Positions 22,537 through 31,329 are shown, counted from the first letter of the stretch. The stretch: DNA of 64,000 bases from Arthrobacter gandavensis (GCF_009192735.1 NZ_VTFU01000003.1:62001-126000), one strand, 5' to 3'. Numbers and translations: made by a program. Notes: generated by a model from the letters alone, not told the origin.

Positions 22537-24773
22537 TGTCTGAACTCATCACCCCGGAATTGGTCACACTGGACCAAAACCTGGGATCTGAACGGTCCGA
22601 GGTGATCCGCCATCTGGTCCAGAACGTCGTGTCCGCCGACCGCGCAACCGGTTTTGACGCCCTGTACTCGGATGCGATGACCCGTGAATCCAAGACAGCA
22701 ACCGGGGTTCCCGGCGGTATAGCCATTCCCCATTGCCGGTCCGCGGCCGTCACCAAACCCACTCTGGCCATGGCGCGGATCAACCCGCCGGTGGAGTGGG
22801 GGGCGAAGGACGGACCGGCCGACATTGTCTTCTTCATCGCCGCTCCGGAAGGAGCGGACCAGGAGCATCTGCAGCTGCTTGCCAAACTGGCACGGTCCTT
22901 GATCAAGAAGAACTTCACCGGAGCGCTGAGGACAGCGCAGTCCCCCGAGGAGATCGTCGAGCTGGTGGACGGGGCCCTGGGACTGGGACCGGTTCCGCAG
23001 TCGCAGGAGGGGACTGCATCGGGAACGGCCCCGGGTGCAGGTGCGGGTTCCGGAAGCACGGGTGCGGGCGCCGCAGCGGCGGCCGGGACGGCCGGCGCCG
23101 GCACGGCGCCTCCCGCCACCGGCCCGGGCGGCGCACACTCTGCAGGCGCCAGGGCGTCGGGAGTTTCCGGCGATTCCGGCGATTCCGGCGGAACACGGGA
23201 CCGGGACGGAGAAGGCGGCTCAGGCACCGCGGAGCAAGCAGCCGGCGGATCCGGCACCGGGGAGACCAGGAGACTGGTTGCCGTCACCGCCTGCCCGACC
23301 GGCATTGCCCACACCTACATGGCAGCGGATTCCCTGGCCGCGGCGGCAGCGGAGCGGGGAATCGACCTGCAGGTGGAGACGCAGGGATCGGCCGGCTCCA
23401 CGCCGCTGGATCCCTCCGTGATCCGGAACGCTGACGCGGTAATCTTCGCGACCGACGTCGACGTCCGCGACAAGGGCCGCTTTGCCGGACTGCCGGTGGT
23501 CAGCGGACCCGTGAAGCGGGGCATCGACGAACCCGGCGTCATGATCGACGAAGCACTGGCCGCGGCGGACAATCCCCAGGCCCGCCGGGTAACCGGCGGC
23601 GGAGGCTCGGGCGGGGAGGAGCGGGACCCCCAGGGCAGCGGCGGCGGCGAGGGTTTTGGCAGCCAGGTGAAGCGGGCGCTGCTCACCGGTGTCAGCTACA
23701 TGATTCCGTTTGTTGCCGGCGGCGGCCTGCTGATTGCCCTGGGCTTCCTGCTCGGCGGCTATGAACTCTCCCTGTCGGACGACGACGGCAACCTCACCGG
23801 TGACCTGATCCTTGACGGAAGCACGCTGTTTAATCCCGGCGAAGAGGGTTTGCTGACCTATCTGGGTGCCGTTTTCTGGAAGATCGGCAACCTGTCCCTT
23901 GGCTTCCTGGTTCCTGCGCTGGCCGGTTACATCGCTTATGCCCTGGCGGACCGCCCGGGCATCGCCCCCGGTTTCACCGCCGGCGCCGTCGCCCTCTTTA
24001 TGGACGCCGGATTCATTGGCGGGCTGATCGGCGGCCTGCTGGCCGGTTTTGTCGCCAAGTGGGTGGGCAGCTGGAGCGTCCCGTCCTGGTTGCGCGGCCT
24101 GATGCCGGTGGTGATCATTCCACTGGTCACCTCACTGGTGGCTTCCGGGTTGATGATCCTGGTGCTGGGCGGACCCATCGCCGGCCTCACCCTGGCCCTC
24201 AACGACTGGCTTTCGGGCCTTAGCGGCGCCGCCGCCGTCGTGCTGGGCATCGTGCTGGGCCTGATGATGGGCTCTGACCTGGGCGGTCCCATCAACAAGG
24301 TGGCGTACGCTTTCGCTGTCGCCGGACTTGGCGAAGGCAGTTTCGAGAACCAGGCCCCGTGGCAGATCATGGCAGCGGTTATGGCTGCCGGCATGGTCCC
24401 GCCGCTGGGCATGGCCCTGGCCACTGTTGTGGACAAGCAGCAGTTTTCCATGGCGCTGCGGGAAAACGGCAAGGCCGCCTGGCTGCTGGGAGCCGCGTTC
24501 ATTTCGGAGGGAGCCATACCGTTTGCCGCGGCGGACCCCTTCCGGGTTATTCCGTCCTGCATGGTGGGCGGCGCTGTTGCCGGAGCCATCTGCATGGGCA
24601 CCGGCGTCACGTCCCAGGCCCCGCACGGAGGTATTTTTGTCTTCTTCGCCATTGGCAACCTGCTGATGTTCATTGTGGCTATCATCGCGGGAATGGTGGC
24701 CTCAGGATTGATCTATGTTGCCCTTAAGCGTCTGACAGCGCCCAAGCGCGCAGAGGAGCCTGTCATTGCATAA
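22536..24773 (+). CDS. fruA: Fructose-specific PTS enzyme IIABC
   Basis: A 745-residue membrane phosphotransferase that imports fructose as fructose-1-phosphate. Domain order: EIIA (~1-150, phospho-accepting His66 in GIAIPHCRS), a ~95-residue Gly/Ala/Ser-rich disordered linker (~155-245), EIIB (~246-350, Cys253 in VTACPTGIAHTYMAA), then EIIC (~375-740, GVSYMIPFVAGGGLLIALGF and MGSDLGGPINKVAYAFA). AAGGAGGAAG directly precedes the ATG. It is translationally coupled to fruK and followed 30 nt later by ptsI. Confidence 0.95.
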   Translation: MSELITPELVTLDQNLGSERSEVIRHLVQNVVSADRATGFDALYSDAMTRESKTATGVPGGIAIPHCRSAAVTKPTLAMARINPPVEWGAKDGPADIVFFIAAPEGADQEHLQLLAKLARSLIKKNFTGALRTAQSPEEIVELVDGALGLGPVPQSQEGTASGTAPGAGAGSGSTGAGAAAAAGTAGAGTAPPATGPGGAHSAGARASGVSGDSGDSGGTRDRDGEGGSGTAEQAAGGSGTGETRRLVAVTACPTGIAHTYMAADSLAAAAAERGIDLQVETQGSAGSTPLDPSVIRNADAVIFATDVDVRDKGRFAGLPVVSGPVKRGIDEPGVMIDEALAAADNPQARRVTGGGGSGGEERDPQGSGGGEGFGSQVKRALLTGVSYMIPFVAGGGLLIALGFLLGGYELSLSDDDGNLTGDLILDGSTLFNPGEEGLLTYLGAVFWKIGNLSLGFLVPALAGYIAYALADRPGIAPGFTAGAVALFMDAGFIGGLIGGLLAGFVAKWVGSWSVPSWLRGLMPVVIIPLVTSLVASGLMILVLGGPIAGLTLALNDWLSGLSGAAAVVLGIVLGLMMGSDLGGPINKVAYAFAVAGLGEGSFENQAPWQIMAAVMAAGMVPPLGMALATVVDKQQFSMALRENGKAAWLLGAAFISEGAIPFAAADPFRVIPSCMVGGAVAGAICMGTGVTSQAPHGGIFVFFAIGNLLMFIVAIIAGMVASGLIYVALKRLTAPKRAEEPVIA

Positions 24774-24803
24774 CCCACTACCCATCCACGGAGAGGCACA
24801 TTG

Positions 24804-26513
24804 ATGCGGACCATCACGGGAATCGGAGTCAGCGCCGGGCGGGTGCTGGGGCCCTCACTGCGGATGCCGCCCCCGGTGCCCGAGCCCGCAGCGGATGCCC
24901 GGTTCGGGGCCGGCCGAACGGTCGACGGAGAAAAGGCGCGGCTCAAGGACGCCGCGGAGGACGTGCGGGACGATCTGCGCCACCGCGCGGAGACGGCGTC
25001 AGGTGATGCCAAGGCGGTTCTCAACGCCACGGCCATGATGGCCACTGATCCGATGTTGCTCAAGGCTGCCGGCAAGCACATCAATGCGGGAATGACCCCG
25101 GAACGGGCAATCTGGGAGGCCGGCATGGAAGTGGCCGCCATGCTGCAGAGCCTGGGCGGCTATATGGCGGAACGGACGCAGGACGTGCTCGATGTCAGGG
25201 CCCGGATCGTCGCCCAACTGGACGGGCTGCCCCCACCGGGGATCCCGGCGTCGGACGTTCCGTTCATCCTCACGGCCGAGGAGCTGGCTCCCGCGGACAC
25301 CGCCACACTGGATCCCGCCAAGGTGATAGGGCTGGTCACGTCCGGCGGCGGACCCCAATCCCACACCGCCATCCTGGCCCGTTCGCTGGGGCTTCCCGCA
25401 GTGGTCGGGGCCGTGGAGTCGGACTCCATCCCCGACGGCGCCGAACTGTTTATCGACGGCGCCGCCGGAACCGTTGTGGTGGACCCCGGGACCACCGAGC
25501 GGGAAGCGGCGCAAAAGTATGCCGCCCGGGTCTCCCTGCCCCCGTTCAGCGGCAAGGGCACGACGTCGGACGGCTACTCTGTTCCGCTGCTCGCCAACGT
25601 TGGATCCGGGAAGGACGCCCGCGCTGCCGCCGTCGCCGGCGCCGAAGGCATCGGCCTGCTGCGCACCGAATTCTGCTTCCTGGGCCGGGATTCCGAACCC
25701 TCAGTCGAGGAGCAGGTGCAGGCCTACGGAAGTGTTTTTGAGGCTTTTCCCGGCCGGAAGGTCGTCATCCGCACCTTGGACGCCGGCGCCGACAAGCCGC
25801 TTCCGTTCCTGACCGACACCACCGAGCCAAATCCGGCGCTGGGTGTCCGGGGTTACCGCACTGACCGCACGTCGCCCGGCGTGCTGGGACGGCAGCTGGA
25901 GGCCATTGCCGTCGCGGCGGGTGCCCACCAGGCCGATGTCTGGGTGATGGCCCCCATGATTGCCACCGCAGATGAGGCTGCCGACTTTGCCGTCATGTGC
26001 ACCGGGGCAGGGCTTGCCATCCCCGGAGTAATGATCGAGGTTCCCGCGGCGGCGGTGATGGCCCAGGCCATTCTGTCCAAGGTTCGTTTCGCATCGCTGG
26101 GAACTAATGACCTGACGCAGTACACCATGGCAGCGGACCGGCAGCTTGGCTCCCTGGCCAGCCTGAACGACCCGTGGCAGCCGGCGGTCCTGCGGCTGAT
26201 CAAGAGCACCGTCGAGGGTGCCCGCGCCGCCGAGGAGGCGGCAGGATCCGACTCGTTGGAGTCCCCCAAGAATGTGGGAGTGTGCGGGGAATCGGCCGCG
26301 GACCCGGCACTCGCCGTCGTGCTGGCGGGACTGGGCGTCAACACGCTGTCCATGACCCCGCGGGCGCTCGCCTCGGTGGGCGCGGTACTGGCCTCGGTAA
26401 GCATCGCCGAAGCCAGGGACCTGGCAGCGCTCGCCCTGGGCGCCGCCTCGGCCGCCGAAGCACGGACGGCCGTTCGGAGCCGGCTTCCCGTCCTGGACGA
26501 GCTGGGCCTGTAA
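24804..26513 (+). CDS. ptsI: PTS enzyme I (PEP-protein phosphotransferase)
   Basis: A 569-residue cytosolic protein that transfers phosphate from PEP to HPr. The N-terminal HPr-binding region is followed by the phosphohistidine swivel with His187 in GGGPQSHTAILAR, and the C-terminal PEP-binding barrel (GAEGIGLLRTEFCFL, LDAGADKPLPFL, SLGTNDLTQYTMAADR, GVCGESAADP). ATG 24804 is chosen because GGAGAGG (24790-24796) is 7 nt away. The preceding TTG would be only 4 nt away. Third gene of fruK-fruA-ptsI-ptsH. Confidence 0.95.
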   Translation: MRTITGIGVSAGRVLGPSLRMPPPVPEPAADARFGAGRTVDGEKARLKDAAEDVRDDLRHRAETASGDAKAVLNATAMMATDPMLLKAAGKHINAGMTPERAIWEAGMEVAAMLQSLGGYMAERTQDVLDVRARIVAQLDGLPPPGIPASDVPFILTAEELAPADTATLDPAKVIGLVTSGGGPQSHTAILARSLGLPAVVGAVESDSIPDGAELFIDGAAGTVVVDPGTTEREAAQKYAARVSLPPFSGKGTTSDGYSVPLLANVGSGKDARAAAVAGAEGIGLLRTEFCFLGRDSEPSVEEQVQAYGSVFEAFPGRKVVIRTLDAGADKPLPFLTDTTEPNPALGVRGYRTDRTSPGVLGRQLEAIAVAAGAHQADVWVMAPMIATADEAADFAVMCTGAGLAIPGVMIEVPAAAVMAQAILSKVRFASLGTNDLTQYTMAADRQLGSLASLNDPWQPAVLRLIKSTVEGARAAEEAAGSDSLESPKNVGVCGESAADPALAVVLAGLGVNTLSMTPRALASVGAVLASVSIAEARDLAALALGAASAAEARTAVRSRLPVLDELGL

Positions 26514-26560
26514 AACGGCCTCCCCCCCACCACCCCAGAACAACCGGAAGGAAACATCTC

Positions 26561-26839
26561 ATGCCAGAACGTAAAGCCACAATTGCCAGCAGGGTTGGCC
26601 TGCACGCACGACCGGCGTCGATCTTTGCCGAAGCCGCGGCAGCGCAGCCGGTGGACGTGACCATTGCCATGGAGGGGGAACCCGCCGACGAGGCGATGGA
26701 CGCCGCCAGCATGCTGTCCCTCATGAGCCTGGGGGCATCGAACGGAGATGTGGTGGTGCTGCGTGCCGACGGTGACGGCGCCGACGAGGCCCTCGATGCC
26801 CTGGTCGCCATCCTGGAAACCGACTTGGACGCGCAATAA
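26561..26839 (+). CDS. ptsH: Phosphocarrier protein HPr
   Basis: A 92-residue phosphocarrier. The phosphorylated His is in SRVGLHARPASIFAEAA (~16). A Ser-46-like site lies within the AASMLSLMSLGASNGD loop, but the canonical K-S is replaced by AAS-M. Start supported by GGAAGGAAA 6-8 nt upstream. The frame is open far upstream within ptsI but homology begins here. Last gene of the operon, ahead of a terminator. It is the likely phosphate source for FruA and possibly DhaM. Confidence 0.95.
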   Translation: MPERKATIASRVGLHARPASIFAEAAAAQPVDVTIAMEGEPADEAMDAASMLSLMSLGASNGDVVVLRADGDGADEALDALVAILETDLDAQ

Positions 26840-26861
26840 CGCGCAGCGTGGATTAAATGTA

Positions 26862-26898
26862 AAAGCGGGAGCTTCGGATTCACCGAAACTCCCGCTTT
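26862..26898 (+). terminator. Terminator of the fructose PTS operon
   Basis: AAAGCGGGAG (26862-26871) pairs with CTCCCGCTTT (26889-26898), and TTCGG/CCGAA extends the stem internally. It is 22 nt after the ptsH stop and ends in TTTCTGCG. Confidence 0.85.
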
Positions 26899-26933
26899 CT
26901 GCGTTGGCCACACATTCCGGCAAACGGATACAG

Positions 26934-26964
26934 CGAAGCCAGCGGAGCAAATCCGCTGGCTTCG
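26934..26964. other. Second perfect hairpin downstream of ptsH
   Basis: A 13-bp perfect stem (26934-26946 with 26952-26964) with a 5-nt loop lies 35 bp beyond the operon terminator, between convergent genes. It has no U-run on either strand. It may back up termination or protect a 3' end. Confidence 0.5.
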
Positions 26965-27061
26965 GTTGCAACCTCACGCTGACCCCCCACAGGCAGCGGA
27001 TGTTACATAATCATAATTCTGACACAGGATGATGAAATTGTGAATGTCCGTTGCAGATTCT

Positions 27062-27796
27062 TTACCTGGAGGCGTAGGCCCTGGACAGCAGGCCGGGCTT
27101 GGGATGCCTCTTAGCGAGCCGGTGCGAATTCCACATGAGGCCAAGCCCCAGGCACAGCACGATGATGGCGGAATAGGGAAGAACGGTGTCCCAGACGCCG
27201 AGGTCGAGATTCACGACGGCAAGGGACAGGACGGAGTGTATGACGGCGGTGGCAAACCCCAGCGCCAGCAGGCCGGCACTGACCCGGATACCGGCCGGGC
27301 GGCGCGGCGCGACGGCGGAACCGAGCAGTGAAGGGACAAGGCAAGCACTCACGTAGGCCTGGTAAAGCCGTGAACTGTCTCCGTAAGCGTGAACCGTATC
27401 CTGGTCCCAGTAGGCGGCAAGCGCCGTGGAGGATTCAGGCAGGTCGCTGAGCCAATAGAAAACCGCAACCGCAACCGTGGCGGCTGCCAGGACGAGCAGC
27501 CCCGGAATCCCACCAATTAAACGGGCGGCAAGCGGAGCCTGGAAAGCCGCAGCAGCCTTCAGCCCCAGAATCAGGAGAACCGCAAACAGCAAATAGCGCA
27601 AAAGAAGGTTCGCAGCATTGACGCCGCCCAGCAGGGAATCCACCGGCAGGTAAAAGGTGGGAATGCTCAGCGCCATTGCTGCGGAGAGGAGGAGCAGGGC
27701 ATAAAACATTCCCCGGTTCTCACCCCGAAGGGCGCCCGGCACGCGTAGCAGTGCGAAGAAAAAGGCCGCACCCATGGCCACCCACTGTAATGTCAT
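27062..27796 (-). CDS. Seven-helix membrane protein paired with an HTH regulator
   Basis: A 244-residue protein with about seven predicted membrane helices (~5-20, 31-50, 61-82, 91-110, 140-160, 170-190, 198-225), a short loop rich in Ser/Asp at ~115-140, and a basic C-terminal tail (NSHRLAKRHPKPGLLSRAYASR). No catalytic motif is visible. It recalls the membrane half of MAB_1171c/DUF6545-type proteins, which are also encoded next to HTH genes, but lacks their cytosolic domain. Its ATG overlaps the TGA of the HTH gene (ATGA), so the two are made together. Function unknown. Confidence 0.6.
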   Translation of the reverse strand: MTLQWVAMGAAFFFALLRVPGALRGENRGMFYALLLLSAAMALSIPTFYLPVDSLLGGVNAANLLLRYLLFAVLLILGLKAAAAFQAPLAARLIGGIPGLLVLAAATVAVAVFYWLSDLPESSTALAAYWDQDTVHAYGDSSRLYQAYVSACLVPSLLGSAVAPRRPAGIRVSAGLLALGFATAVIHSVLSLAVVNLDLGVWDTVLPYSAIIVLCLGLGLMWNSHRLAKRHPKPGLLSRAYASR

Positions 27797-28524
27797 CCCA
27801 ATTGCTCCAAAAGTGCAGAGTTGTTCTTTTCCTCATTCTCAACCTTCTTCAAGACCTTGCCCAGCGCATCCAGCCGGTCCCGGGCCAGGATCACCATGTC
27901 AGCATCGGAGAGCTGGGCCAGCGCCTTCTCCCGTCCGCCGCGCGGCCAACCGCATTCGTCGGGAGTGAGCACCCCCGTAGCCACGAGTCCGCTGGTCAGT
28001 GAAACGCCGGCCAGCCGGGCGGCCTCCACAGCGAGTCCGCTGGCCAGGCGCCCGGCCGTGAGCTGCGCTGAGAGGTTTTGCGGCGCCACCCCGGTGCTGG
28101 CGCTCAGCCGCTGCCTCAGGTCACCGGGATCGACCGCCGCGAACCAGCCGCGAACCGAGTACCGGTGTGGAAACGCGCACAGGGCGGGCATTTCCTCGGG
28201 GGGAAGATTGGGTTGCCGGCTCCGGGCCACCACCTGCTCCAGGATGCAGACGTAGGTCACTTGGCTGATCAGTTCCGCAGCTGACGGTGGGCGCATCCCC
28301 GCCTGCAGGTCGTGGTACTCCTCGAAAAAGGACAGTGCCTCGACAGGGTCCTGGTCGCAGGCCCGTGCCACCTGAACAACGGTGCTGACAGAGACCTTGC
28401 CGCGCACCAGCTGCTGGGCAAGCGTGGACCGTTTGATGCCGGCCAGCCGGCAAAGATCCGCCGTGGTTTCGAGAGGGGCAGCTCTGGCGCGCCAGTCCTG
28501 GAACGCTTTGGCAGACACTGCCAC
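27793..28524 (-). CDS. Double helix-turn-helix regulator, unknown family
   Basis: A 243-residue soluble protein. A first Cro/CI-like HTH is at ~18-70 (TADLCRLAGIKRSTLAQQL..GKVSVSTVVQVARA). A second similar repeat is at ~134-190 (DLRQRLSASTGVAPQNLSAQL..GLAVEAARLAGV). A C-terminal Glu/Lys-rich helix (~205-240) could be a coiled coil. The two HTH units suggest an internal duplication. GTG start preceded by GGGGGGAGTGG. It leads a two-gene operon with the 7-TM protein, and its promoter lies under a 10-bp inverted repeat (28578-28624), which suggests autoregulation. Target genes unknown. Confidence 0.65.
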   Translation of the reverse strand: MAVSAKAFQDWRARAAPLETTADLCRLAGIKRSTLAQQLVRGKVSVSTVVQVARACDQDPVEALSFFEEYHDLQAGMRPPSAAELISQVTYVCILEQVVARSRQPNLPPEEMPALCAFPHRYSVRGWFAAVDPGDLRQRLSASTGVAPQNLSAQLTAGRLASGLAVEAARLAGVSLTSGLVATGVLTPDECGWPRGGREKALAQLSDADMVILARDRLDALGKVLKKVENEEKNNSALLEQLG

Positions 28525-28562
28525 GGACCACTCCCCCCGATTGGTTTCTCCGGACGGATGCC

Positions 28563-28624
28563 ACTATACTATTTTCACTGGCTCCCCCTTCTGCGTTCCC
28601 CCCATATGCAGAGCGGGGAGCCAG
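28563..28624 (-). promoter_or_regulatory. Promoter with overlapping inverted repeat for the HTH/7-TM operon
   Basis: On the minus strand TATAGT (28563-28568) is a good -10. Just upstream, CTGGCTCCCC (28578-28587) and GGGGAGCCAG (28615-28624) form a perfect 10-bp inverted repeat with inner TCTGC/GCAGA pairing. The promoter-proximal arm covers the -35 position. This is operator-like and could also fold as an extended hairpin. Confidence 0.5.
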
Positions 28625-28680
28625 CTTCAATTAACGCAGCGGACGCATCCGGGTCTCACGGGAAATGAATTGCAGGCCGC

Positions 28681-29010
28681 TCAACGGGCTTCCTGCGGCC
28701 ATGACACATGGTGGTTAAACTCCGGATGCTTGGCCAAATACGACGCCGCGTAAGAGCAATAGGGCTTGATCCGGCGGCCCGACGCGATAATGTCCTCGGC
28801 GGCGAATTTGACCAATATCGAAGAATATCCCTGGTGCCGGAAGCTCTCCAGCACCACGGTATGGGTCAGCGCCACGGAGGCCGGCTCTTCAACGTATTCG
28901 GCGTATTCAGCCGTTCCCACTAATTCACCGCCCACGCGGAGTTCGTAGCGGCTGCGGTCAAGGTTATGGGAGAGGTTGACGTCATCCCTGCTGCGCCCGG
29001 TCATGCCCAT
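28681..29010 (-). CDS. GNAT-like N-acetyltransferase (small CG-type)
   Basis: A ~107-109 residue protein. The core SRYELRVGGELVGTAEYAEY is followed by LTHTVVLESFRHQGYSSILVKFAAEDI, where R-H-Q-G-Y replaces the GNAT pyrophosphate loop R/Q-x-x-G-x-G/A. The C-terminus PYCSYAASYLAKHPEF is typical of the small PF14542-type GNATs. Two starts are possible: ATG 29010 and ATG 29004. AGG upstream favours either only weakly. It lies in an operon-like minus-strand run but 43 nt from the next gene. Substrate unknown. Confidence 0.75.
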   Translation of the reverse strand: MGMTGRSRDDVNLSHNLDRSRYELRVGGELVGTAEYAEYVEEPASVALTHTVVLESFRHQGYSSILVKFAAEDIIASGRRIKPYCSYAASYLAKHPEFNHHVSWPQEAR

Positions 29011-29053
29011 GAGCCTGACACTTAACCGGCATTTCGTCCATACTCTTTTGTGG

Positions 29054-29650
29054 CTACGCGGCCTGGCCGCCCCCGGATGACGTTTCCGCGTTCTCCCATG
29101 CCTGCTCCAGCTCCGAGACCGCGGCTCCGTAGCTGTCCAACAACGGCTCGTCCAGGTCCGCTGCCGCAGTCTCCGGCGGGCGGAGCGCTGCCGCACTCTT
29201 CATGGCACGCATGAGTGATTTGGTTTCAGGCCGGGAAGTGTCCCTGAGCCCGGGCCGCTCCAACGCCTTCCAATCATCGAGCTCATAGGAACTCCAGCTG
29301 ACCAGGACGGCGTCATGCCGGCGCTCAAGCTCCGCGATGCGGCGCCCGCGTTCGTTCCGTTTCCGGTCCTCACGGCGCCGCCGGTTGCGGACCTGCACCC
29401 AGTATCCTGCTCCGGCCGCCCCGGCGACGGCCGCCAGCCCAACCCAGGGACCAGCTCCGGGATTGCCGGCAACAGCCCACGCCACGGCCAGCAGAGCCGT
29501 CAGTGTGCCGGTAAAGCCAATCCAGAAGAGCTTCTCGCCGTCCCCGCGGTCCAACGCCGCATCCACCTTGACCGCCGTCAGGGCCAGGGCTGCCGCCATC
29601 AGGATCAGGGCGGGAATGAGGAATCCTGCGCTTACGTCAACTTGCGGCAT
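29054..29650 (-). CDS. Membrane protein of unknown function
   Basis: A 198-residue protein. Three hydrophobic segments occupy ~8-28, 42-62 and 66-84, followed by a basic stretch (VRNRRRREDRKRNERGRR) and a C-terminal cytosolic helical domain with EELERRHDAVLVSWSSYE-like amphipathic helices and an acidic tail. The length, topology and charged hinge are consistent with a membrane-anchored adaptor. No family recognised. Start at 29650 preceded by AGAGGGA. An upstream in-frame ATG at 29722 is less likely. Confidence 0.55.
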   Translation of the reverse strand: MPQVDVSAGFLIPALILMAAALALTAVKVDAALDRGDGEKLFWIGFTGTLTALLAVAWAVAGNPGAGPWVGLAAVAGAAGAGYWVQVRNRRRREDRKRNERGRRIAELERRHDAVLVSWSSYELDDWKALERPGLRDTSRPETKSLMRAMKSAAALRPPETAAADLDEPLLDSYGAAVSELEQAWENAETSSGGGQAA

Positions 29651-29860
29651 TGGTCCCTCTTTTCCGCACGTAGCGTTATGGGTCCCTCCCATCACACGCC
29701 GAATAGCCGCAAAGGTCAACATTTCCGCGCCGTTCAGCCCAGCGGGGTTTGGGCCCGCCGCACTAATGCCAAGTATGCTGATGTTCTGGATTTACCGTCC
29801 GGCCGCGGCACCGGCCGTTTCCGGCAACGGAGCACTGTTCACGGAGCACAAAGGATAAGA

Positions 29861-30952
29861 ATGAAGATTCCCGCACCGCGCGGACCTGTCAGCACCGCAC
29901 TCCTTTCCCTGCTGAGCACGCAGGACGGGCCGGCTGCCTCAGAGCTGGACGCCTTGACGGATGCATCCCGCCGGGCTGTCGCTGAAACCGGCGACATCCT
30001 CCGGGACGATGATCTGCAGCTGAGCCTCTTCTGCCTCTACGAACTGCACTACAGCGGGCTGGAGGGAGTGTCCGACAGCCTCGAGTGGCATCCGGGGCTG
30101 GTGGGCCTGCGGCTGGAACTTGAAGCGGCTTTCGAGGATGCCCTGCGCAGCGTCGTCCCGGTCCCCGCGCTGCCGGAAGCCACCAGCGGTGCGGTGGCCG
30201 AGGAGCTGTTCCGCATGGCGGCCGACGACGACGGCCCCGCCGTCTCCCGTTTTGTCGCCTCCAAGGCAACCAGGGAGCAGCTGCAGGAGTTCCTGATCCT
30301 TCGCTCCGTGTACCAACTGAAGGAAGCCGATCCCCACAGCTGGGCCATTCCCCGCCTGCCGGTGGGCCGGGCAAAGGCGGCACTGATTGAGATTCAGGCC
30401 GACGAATACGGCGGCGGGCGCCCCGAGCGCATGCATTCCCATCTCTTCGGCGTCACCATGAAGGGGCTGGAGCTGGAAACGGAGTACGGATGGTATCTGG
30501 ACTTCATTCCCGCGCTGACGCTGGCTTCATCGAATGCCATGTCCCTGTTCGGCCTAAACCGCCGGCTGCGCGGTGCGATTGCCGGGCACCTGGCCGCCTT
30601 TGAAATGACGTCGTCAATTCCCAATTCCTTCTACGCCCGGGGATTCCGCCGCCTCGGATTCGACGACGACGTCACCTACTACTTCGACGAGCATGTTGAA
30701 GCCGATGCGGTGCACGAGCAGATTGCGGCCCGGGATCTCGCCGGCGGCCTCGTGGATGCTGAGCCGGCCCTGCTTCCCGATGTGCTCTTTGGCGCTGCAA
30801 CCGTCTTGACGCTGGACGCCATGATGGGCGAGGACCAGCTCGCTGCATGGAAGGCGGGCCGCTCGGCCCTGCGGGAAGCCGGTGCGGCCGTTCCGGCGCC
30901 GGGTGCAGGCGCCCTCGTTGGCGCGGCCCTTGCAGCCGGGGTGACACCGTGA
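29861..30952 (+). CDS. Haem-oxygenase-like iron-containing redox enzyme
   Basis: A 363-residue all-helical protein. The C-terminal two thirds match the iron-containing redox / haem-oxygenase-like (HDO) family: LFCLYELHYSG (E61/H63), IEIQADEYGGGRPERMHSHLF (E177, D181, H191/H193), AAFEMTSSIPN (E248) and YFDEHVEADAVHEQIA (H278, E280, D282, H285). These acidic/His positions are candidate diiron or haem ligands. Start at ATG 29861 with AAGGAT upstream. The frame is open from 29315 but homology begins here. It is translationally coupled (TGATG) to the CDGSH gene, so they likely work together. Substrate unknown. Confidence 0.75.
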   Translation: MKIPAPRGPVSTALLSLLSTQDGPAASELDALTDASRRAVAETGDILRDDDLQLSLFCLYELHYSGLEGVSDSLEWHPGLVGLRLELEAAFEDALRSVVPVPALPEATSGAVAEELFRMAADDDGPAVSRFVASKATREQLQEFLILRSVYQLKEADPHSWAIPRLPVGRAKAALIEIQADEYGGGRPERMHSHLFGVTMKGLELETEYGWYLDFIPALTLASSNAMSLFGLNRRLRGAIAGHLAAFEMTSSIPNSFYARGFRRLGFDDDVTYYFDEHVEADAVHEQIAARDLAGGLVDAEPALLPDVLFGAATVLTLDAMMGEDQLAAWKAGRSALREAGAAVPAPGAGALVGAALAAGVTP

Positions 30953-31329
30953 TGTCCACCGGCTCCGAAATGGCTTCCCCGGAACCGGCTGAACCGCGGC
31001 GGGCGGACCTTCCCGAAACTGCCGCCGATGACTGCAGCGGCTGTCTCTGCGGTTCCCAGCCCGGCCCGGACTCCGGTGCCGGCCGGGCGGCTGCATCGGT
31101 GGTCGCCTGCCCCAATGGACCCCTGCTTGTTCGGGGAGATTTCGAGATTGTCACCCCTGACGGAGTTCCCATTCCGCGGGACCGGGAAACTGTTGCTTTG
31201 TGCCGGTGCGGCGGATCCGCGATCAAGCCGTACTGCGACGGAACGCACAAGCTGATGAAATTCGACACTGCGCGGCGCCGTCCGGTGCCGCCCGCCGTCG
31301 CCGAACGGACCGGCGATGCCGCGTCCTGA
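30952..31329 (+). CDS. CDGSH-type [2Fe-2S] iron-sulfur protein
   Basis: A 125-residue protein. The CDGSH motif CRCGGSAIKPYCDGTH gives C84-x-C86-x8-C95-x3-H99, the three-Cys one-His [2Fe-2S] ligand set. The N-terminal half adds C28, C31 and C33 (DCSGCLCGSQ), outside the conserved domain. The start overlaps the upstream stop (TGATG). Pairing with the haem-oxygenase-like enzyme suggests an electron-donor or cluster-donor role, which is inference. Confidence 0.85.
   Translation: MSTGSEMASPEPAEPRRADLPETAADDCSGCLCGSQPGPDSGAGRAAASVVACPNGPLLVRGDFEIVTPDGVPIPRDRETVALCRCGGSAIKPYCDGTHKLMKFDTARRRPVPPAVAERTGDAAS

Noticed and set aside
22990-23260. Tandem repeat/mobile element in the middle of fruA
   Set aside because: It is the Gly/Ala/Ser-rich linker between EIIA and EIIB. 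The frame is intact and the repetition follows from low-complexity codons.
26174-26560. Upstream extension of ptsH
   Set aside because: That part lies within ptsI. The HPr start with ribosome-binding site is at 26561.
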